DNA from: Gammaproteobacteria bacterium
GTDB lineage: Bacteria > Pseudomonadota > Gammaproteobacteria > Eutrophobiales > Eutrophobiaceae
Length of the DNA stretch: 10,273 nucleotides
Reading direction: 5' to 3'
Assembly (NCBI GenBank): GCA_016198885.1
Contig: JACQHV010000039.1
Location: forward strand, 1-10,273
Below, piece by piece: positions 6,239 to 10,273 of the stretch; within the stretch, counting starts at the first letter, position 1, and the number at the start of each line of letters is the position of its first letter. A program made the position numbers and the translations under genes. The notes beneath the pieces are model-generated. The model was given only the letters and a program-made list of their open reading frames with translations. It was not told where the DNA came from and ran no database searches.

Positions 6239-8497
6239 TTGGCTGAAACATTAAATCTTGAATTCGAAAAGAATGAACGGCAACCCCTCCATGAATTTAC
6301 CGAAAAGGCATACCTGGCTTACTCCATGTATGTCATTCTGGATCGAGCATTACCACATATCGGAGATGGCCTCAAACCTGTGCAACGTCGCATCATTTAT
6401 GCAATGTCCGAACTGGGGTTGAAAGCAACAGCAAAATACAAAAAATCGGCACGTACCGTGGGTGATGTTATCGGTAAATTTCATCCACATGGTGATACGG
6501 CCTGTTATGAAGCCATGGTCCTGATGGCGCAGGCGTTTACCTACCGTTATCCACTTATAGACGGTCAAGGTAATTTTGGATCCATGGACGATCCAAAGTC
6601 ATTTGCCGCCATGCGCTATACAGAATCAAAACTTACATTCTATGCGGACAACTTGTTGAGTGAACTGGGGCAGGGAACAACAGACTGGATAACGAATTTT
6701 GATGGGACATTAAAAGAACCGAAATTACTTCCCGCGCGATTACCCAATATTCTGCTGAATGGTACAACAGGGATTGCAGTCGGGATGGCAACAGATATTC
6801 CTCCACATAATTTGAAAGAAATCACAAGCGCCTGCATTCGATTGCTCGAATCTCCAAAGTGTTCGATCGATGAACTCTGCGAACATGTCAAAGGACCGGA
6901 TTTCCCGACCGCAGCTGAAATCGTCAGTCCCAGATCAGAAATCCTGGAAATCTATAAGACAGGAAGTGGTTCAATAAAAATGCGTGCTGTATGGGAAAAG
7001 GAAGAAGGAAATATTGTGATAACTGCACTTCCGTATCAGTGCTCAGGCAGCAAGGTGCTGGAACAAATCGCTGCACAAATGCAAGCCAGAAAACTGCCCA
7101 TGATTGAAGATCTGAGAGACGAATCCGATCATGAAAACCCGACGCGGCTTATTTTGATTCCACGATCAAATCGAGTCAATCTTGACGAATTGATGTCCCA
7201 TCTCTTTGCCACTACTGATCTAGAAAGCAGTTACCGGGTCAACCTGAACATCATTGGACTTAATGGACGTCCCCAGGTCAAAGATTTGAAAACCATTCTC
7301 AAGGAATGGTTGACCTACCGGACAGAAACTGTCAAACGGCGTTTACAACATCGGCTCGAAAACATCCAGGAACGGATCCATGTTTTGCAGGGACTGATAA
7401 TTGCTTATTCAAATATCGATGAAATCATTGCAATCATTCGCGGAAAAGAAGAGCCAAAATCCGTCCTGATAAAACGTTTCAAATTATCAGATAAACAAGC
7501 CGAGGCCATTCTTGAACTTAAACTGCGAAAACTGGCTATGCTCGAGGAAATACGCATCAAGGAGGAATTGAAAGAACTTGAGAACGAACGCGAATTACTT
7601 GAACAGATCCTGGACTCAAAACAGAGATTAAAGACGCTTATCCGGAATGAATTAAAAGCAGATGCCGAAATCTTTGGAGACACACGCCGCTCACCATTGA
7701 AGAAAAGGGAAGAGGCCAGGGCACTGGATGAAACAGATCTGATCCCAACAGAACCGGTTACTGTTGTCCTTTCCGAGAGAGGCCTGGTACGTTCAGCAAA
7801 AGGACATGATATTGATCCTGTAGCGTTGAATTATCGCCCGGGTGATGGTTTTAAATCTGCAAGCCGTGGACGCAGCAACCAAAACGCAGTATTTCTGGAT
7901 TCAAGCGGCCGGTGCTATTCCTTGCCTGCCCACGTATTACCTTCCGCGAAAAGTCTGGGTGAGCCGGTTTCAAGCCGGCTTAATCCACCAGATGGTGTTA
8001 CGTTTGAAGGAGTAATGCTGGGCTTCCCGGATCAGCACTACCTGCTGGGATCAGACGCCGGTTATGGTTTTATCGCAAAATTGGAAGATTTATATACTAA
8101 AAATAAAAGTGGTAAATCAGTTGTATCAGTCCCGAAATCAGCAAAAACTTTAACACCAACCCCTATTTCCGATATTGATACTGACTTGATTGCAGCAATT
8201 TCATCATCGGGACGTTTGTTGATTTTTCCTGCCAGAGAACTGCCTGTGCTGGGCAGGGGGAAAGGACTGAAAATTATCAAGATTCCATCCGCCAAACTAA
8301 AAGCCAGGGAAGAGTATGTAATTGCCATGACGGCAATCGCAGGCAATTGCAGCCTGAAAGTTATCTCTGGCCAGCGGAAATTAATTTTAAGCGCAAAAGA
8401 TATCGAACATTATAGAAGTGAACGTGGCAGACGTGGCAATCTTTTGCCGAAAGGTTACCGTAATGTATCGCGATTGGAAGGAGATATGAAAAAATAA
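6239..8497 (+). CDS. parC: DNA topoisomerase IV subunit A
   Basis: A 752-residue DNA cleavage and rejoining subunit of topoisomerase IV, partner of ParE. The winged-helix breakage domain carries the active-site Y127 in AAMRYTES, preceded by R126. The quinolone-interaction region is HPHGDTACYEAM at 82-93, with T87 and E91 in the positions of E. coli S80 and E84. ParC diagnostics include FATTDLE, the IIGLNGRPQVK segment and the coiled-coil stalk around 360-460. The C-terminal domain (about 490-745) is the degenerate beta-pinwheel of ParC: VRSAKGHDID and SDAGYGF are present and the GyrA box QRRGGKG is absent, which separates it from GyrA. Length equals that of E. coli ParC. It starts at TTG behind a strong GGAGG and ends 24 nt from a convergent gene, with no clear terminator between. 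Confidence 0.97.
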   Translation: MAETLNLEFEKNERQPLHEFTEKAYLAYSMYVILDRALPHIGDGLKPVQRRIIYAMSELGLKATAKYKKSARTVGDVIGKFHPHGDTACYEAMVLMAQAFTYRYPLIDGQGNFGSMDDPKSFAAMRYTESKLTFYADNLLSELGQGTTDWITNFDGTLKEPKLLPARLPNILLNGTTGIAVGMATDIPPHNLKEITSACIRLLESPKCSIDELCEHVKGPDFPTAAEIVSPRSEILEIYKTGSGSIKMRAVWEKEEGNIVITALPYQCSGSKVLEQIAAQMQARKLPMIEDLRDESDHENPTRLILIPRSNRVNLDELMSHLFATTDLESSYRVNLNIIGLNGRPQVKDLKTILKEWLTYRTETVKRRLQHRLENIQERIHVLQGLIIAYSNIDEIIAIIRGKEEPKSVLIKRFKLSDKQAEAILELKLRKLAMLEEIRIKEELKELENERELLEQILDSKQRLKTLIRNELKADAEIFGDTRRSPLKKREEARALDETDLIPTEPVTVVLSERGLVRSAKGHDIDPVALNYRPGDGFKSASRGRSNQNAVFLDSSGRCYSLPAHVLPSAKSLGEPVSSRLNPPDGVTFEGVMLGFPDQHYLLGSDAGYGFIAKLEDLYTKNKSGKSVVSVPKSAKTLTPTPISDIDTDLIAAISSSGRLLIFPARELPVLGRGKGLKIIKIPSAKLKAREEYVIAMTAIAGNCSLKVISGQRKLILSAKDIEHYRSERGRRGNLLPKGYRNVSRLEGDMKK

Positions 8498-8521
8498 TTG
8501 TAAGAACAATAGATATATGTC

Positions 8522-10207
8522 TCAGACTTCCACAATTTCCGCGGCCACAATATTTTCCATGGGCGGCTGTACGAAATATCCAACAACATAATCCACACCT
8601 GCGCTGGCAGACATTCCCAGATATTCACCACTCTCTATCTTGCTGGCAACCGTCAGTGCATTATGTTGTTTGGCCATACTGATAATATCCAGGATACCTT
8701 TTTGGTTCATTTTTCCTTTATCAATATGTTCTGGAGAGAATAGAATATAATCAAACTTTTCCTGTTGCAGACAATCTTCCAGTATTGAACTTTCCTGTAT
8801 ATGCGTTAAACCGATCTTTGCACCAAATTTAACCCGCAATTTATTAATCTGTATTTTTGCTTCACGCAGATTATCTTGAAAGCACTTTGCGTCGATTTCA
8901 AATACCAGGGATGTACCTAGTTTTGGCATCTTTACATATTCAATCAGTTTGCTAATCCAGTCAGTAAGGCCTTTGTCATTAATAGACTGTTCCGATAACA
9001 TAATGAATAAACCAACCCCTCCTTCTTTCTTTATATTCAGCTTTGCCAATTCAGATATGCAAAAACGAATAATCCACCGATCAAATGCCTTTAATAAATT
9101 GGTTTTCTCCAATATTGGAATAAAATCCTTGGCCTCGATAATATTATTGTCAGCATCCAGAAGATTGGCACGAGTCTGATAAAATTCTGTTTTGGCACTC
9201 AAAGCGGAATCCGAAACAAGTACAAGGATCTGGAATAATGGCTGTATTCTGTTTTCCTTAATGGCATTATTTATATTATCAAGAACCTGCTTTTCAATTT
9301 TATCTTCATTGATAATTTCTTTACCGCTTATAACATATGAGTTTCCTGATTTATCTCGTGCGAGGCGACAAGCTGATTCTATCTTGGTCAGTACAGTTGC
9401 AACATTGACCTTTTCAGTATCTATGCATATGGCACCGATATTTACAGAAAAATCGATTTTTTTTCCTTCGTTCCGATAATTAATTTTGCTGAAATATTCA
9501 CATAGCCTTCTGGCAATATCTTCACTATTGCCTTCATCATTTTGTATAAGCATGGCAATAGTTGAGTCGCCGATTCGTGTCATGTAACCATCGTATTTTG
9601 AATCGGTAATAAATTTTGAGGTTGATTCTGATATGAAACTGGCAAATTTATCACTTGCAAAAATACCGAGTGATTCACGCAGGGCCTGATATTTATCTAT
9701 TTCAATCAGGAATACAGAATCATTCTTTTTGGCCTGTTCCAGGGATTCAAAGAATTTTTCCTTGTTGAAAACGTGGACACGGATTTTTTGCGCATCAGCT
9801 TTTTCTGTTTCTTCCTTGTGCTTTTCCAAAGAATGCGTGATTGCTTCAAGAAGTATTCCTTTTGTCAGGCCTTCTTTGCGCAGGAAATTTTGTGCGCCAT
9901 AACGTTGTGCTTTTACAACGAGTTCTTCTCCATCCTGTGCAGTCAGCATGATTGTTGGTGGAAAATCCTTTGAAGTTTTATAATTACGAAGCCATTCCAA
10001 TCCATTCTCGCCAGAACCAAGATCATAATCGAGTATCAATAATTCATATCGTGACCATGGAAATGTGGCAGGCGGTTTCCCCCAGGTTGGATCATATTCG
10101 TCAATCTCAGCCGATGGGCATACTGTCTTGAAAAAAGTCAGGAGTAATTGACGATATTCCGCTGAATCATCGATAAGCAGGACTTTTTTTACCGAAGGTT
10201 CAGTCAT
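8522..10207 (-). CDS. FimX-like receiver / degenerate GGDEF-EAL protein
   Basis: A 561-residue cytosolic signalling protein. Residues 7-128 form a CheY-like receiver with all key residues: D13-D14, phosphoacceptor D60, T89 and K111. A short charged helix (about 120-145) leads to a GGDEF-type domain (about 148-300) whose signature is GDSTI at 213-217, so it should not make cyclic-di-GMP. The EAL-type domain (about 310-555) has lost nearly every catalytic residue: the EAL glutamate aligns with Q344, the usual asparagine with M403, the DDFG with THIQ (468-471), and the KxD lysine is gone. E437, E525 and VGYFVQPPM (542-550) remain. FimX of Pseudomonas and Xanthomonas, a type IV pilus regulator, has a similar dead GGDEF signature (GDSIF), but it carries a PAS domain missing here. 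It is probably a phosphorylation-controlled binding protein; the partner is unknown and no pilus gene is in view. Confidence 0.85.
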   Translation of the reverse strand: MTEPSVKKVLLIDDSAEYRQLLLTFFKTVCPSAEIDEYDPTWGKPPATFPWSRYELLILDYDLGSGENGLEWLRNYKTSKDFPPTIMLTAQDGEELVVKAQRYGAQNFLRKEGLTKGILLEAITHSLEKHKEETEKADAQKIRVHVFNKEKFFESLEQAKKNDSVFLIEIDKYQALRESLGIFASDKFASFISESTSKFITDSKYDGYMTRIGDSTIAMLIQNDEGNSEDIARRLCEYFSKINYRNEGKKIDFSVNIGAICIDTEKVNVATVLTKIESACRLARDKSGNSYVISGKEIINEDKIEKQVLDNINNAIKENRIQPLFQILVLVSDSALSAKTEFYQTRANLLDADNNIIEAKDFIPILEKTNLLKAFDRWIIRFCISELAKLNIKKEGGVGLFIMLSEQSINDKGLTDWISKLIEYVKMPKLGTSLVFEIDAKCFQDNLREAKIQINKLRVKFGAKIGLTHIQESSILEDCLQQEKFDYILFSPEHIDKGKMNQKGILDIISMAKQHNALTVASKIESGEYLGMSASAGVDYVVGYFVQPPMENIVAAEIVEV

Positions 10208-10209
10208 AG

Positions 10210-10229
10210 TTAATTATCATGATAATTAA
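10210..10229. repeat. Perfect 20-bp palindrome directly upstream of the FimX-like gene
   Basis: TTAATTATCA (10210-10219) is followed without spacer by its exact reverse complement TGATAATTAA (10220-10229). It ends 2 nt before the ATG at 10207 and fills the position where a ribosome binding site should be; none is visible. Given the candidate promoter upstream, it spans the transcription start and the whole short leader. It may be an operator for a dimeric regulator. The surrounding 66 nt contain only 8 G or C, so chance symmetry is more likely than usual. Confidence 0.5.
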
Positions 10230-10236
10230 TGTATAT

Positions 10237-10265
10237 ATAATAATAAGTTAAGTTATTAAATTCAA
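10237..10265 (-). promoter_or_regulatory. Candidate promoter of the FimX-like gene
   Basis: On the minus strand TTGAAT (10265..10260) is followed after 17 nt by TATTAT (10242..10237), 4 of 6 and 5 of 6 matches to consensus. The predicted start near 10230 would leave a leader of about 22 nt, nearly all of it the palindrome at 10210-10229. The region is AT-rich, which weakens the call. Confidence 0.4.
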
Positions 10266-10273
10266 TAAAAGTA

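Noticed and set aside
5937..6251. The 104-residue version of the small minus-strand protein starting at 6251
   Set aside because: It would begin inside parC and run across the parC Shine-Dalgarno. The best ribosome binding site and promoter sit further in, supporting the start at 6116.
8497..8510. A bidirectional terminator between parC and the convergent gene
   Set aside because: The inverted repeat (ATTGT, 4-nt loop, ACAAT) has only five AT-rich pairs and no T-run, too weak to terminate.
10210..10229. A Fur box before the FimX-like gene
   Set aside because: It contains GATAAT-type hexamers, but they point outward (ATTATCA then TGATAAT), the reverse of the Fur arrangement.
1..10273. CRISPR arrays, insertion sequences, toxin-antitoxin or defence genes
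   Set aside because: There are no regularly spaced repeats, transposase motifs or terminal repeats, and the gene content is core metabolism, topology and signalling.

Overview
The window looks like chromosomal core DNA from a gammaproteobacterium. ParE and ParC read almost colinearly with the enterobacterial proteins, xseB and ispA sit in the usual proteobacterial order, and the last gene encodes a FimX-like receiver/GGDEF/EAL protein. Base composition is moderate in most genes and becomes very AT-rich at the right end. I cannot name the genus. The rubrerythrin, GlpC-like and DUF3501 trio suggests a lineage exposed to low or fluctuating oxygen, but that is inference. There are no tRNA or rRNA genes, insertion sequences, integrases or CRISPR arrays.

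Layout. Positions 1-73 hold no supportable gene. Positions 74-1213, minus strand: xseB then ispA, a two-gene operon for the exonuclease VII small subunit and farnesyl diphosphate synthase. Positions 1214-1489: divergent intergenic region with a candidate sigma-70 promoter and an inverted-repeat operator for the next gene. Positions 1490-3935, plus strand: a short rubrerythrin, a hairpin terminator or attenuator, a two-cluster Fe-S/CCG-domain protein of the GlpC/heterodisulfide reductase type, and a DUF3501 protein. Positions 4043-5929 and 6239-8497, plus strand: parE and parC, the topoisomerase IV subunits, both starting with TTG. Between them, on the minus strand, is a probable 59-residue protein with its own promoter and ribosome binding site. 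Positions 8522-10207, minus strand: a receiver plus degenerate GGDEF-EAL protein, convergent with parC. Its start is preceded by a perfect 20-bp palindrome under a plausible promoter.

How the genes relate. ParE and ParC form the decatenating topoisomerase. The rubrerythrin probably reduces peroxide at a diiron site but lacks the usual rubredoxin domain, so it needs an outside electron donor. The adjacent Fe-S protein is the obvious candidate, with DUF3501 as a partner of unknown role. This trio is the least understood functional unit here. The other points most worth checking are the small antisense gene between parE and parC, and the FimX-like protein that keeps its phosphorylation site but has lost the catalytic residues of both cyclic-di-GMP domains.
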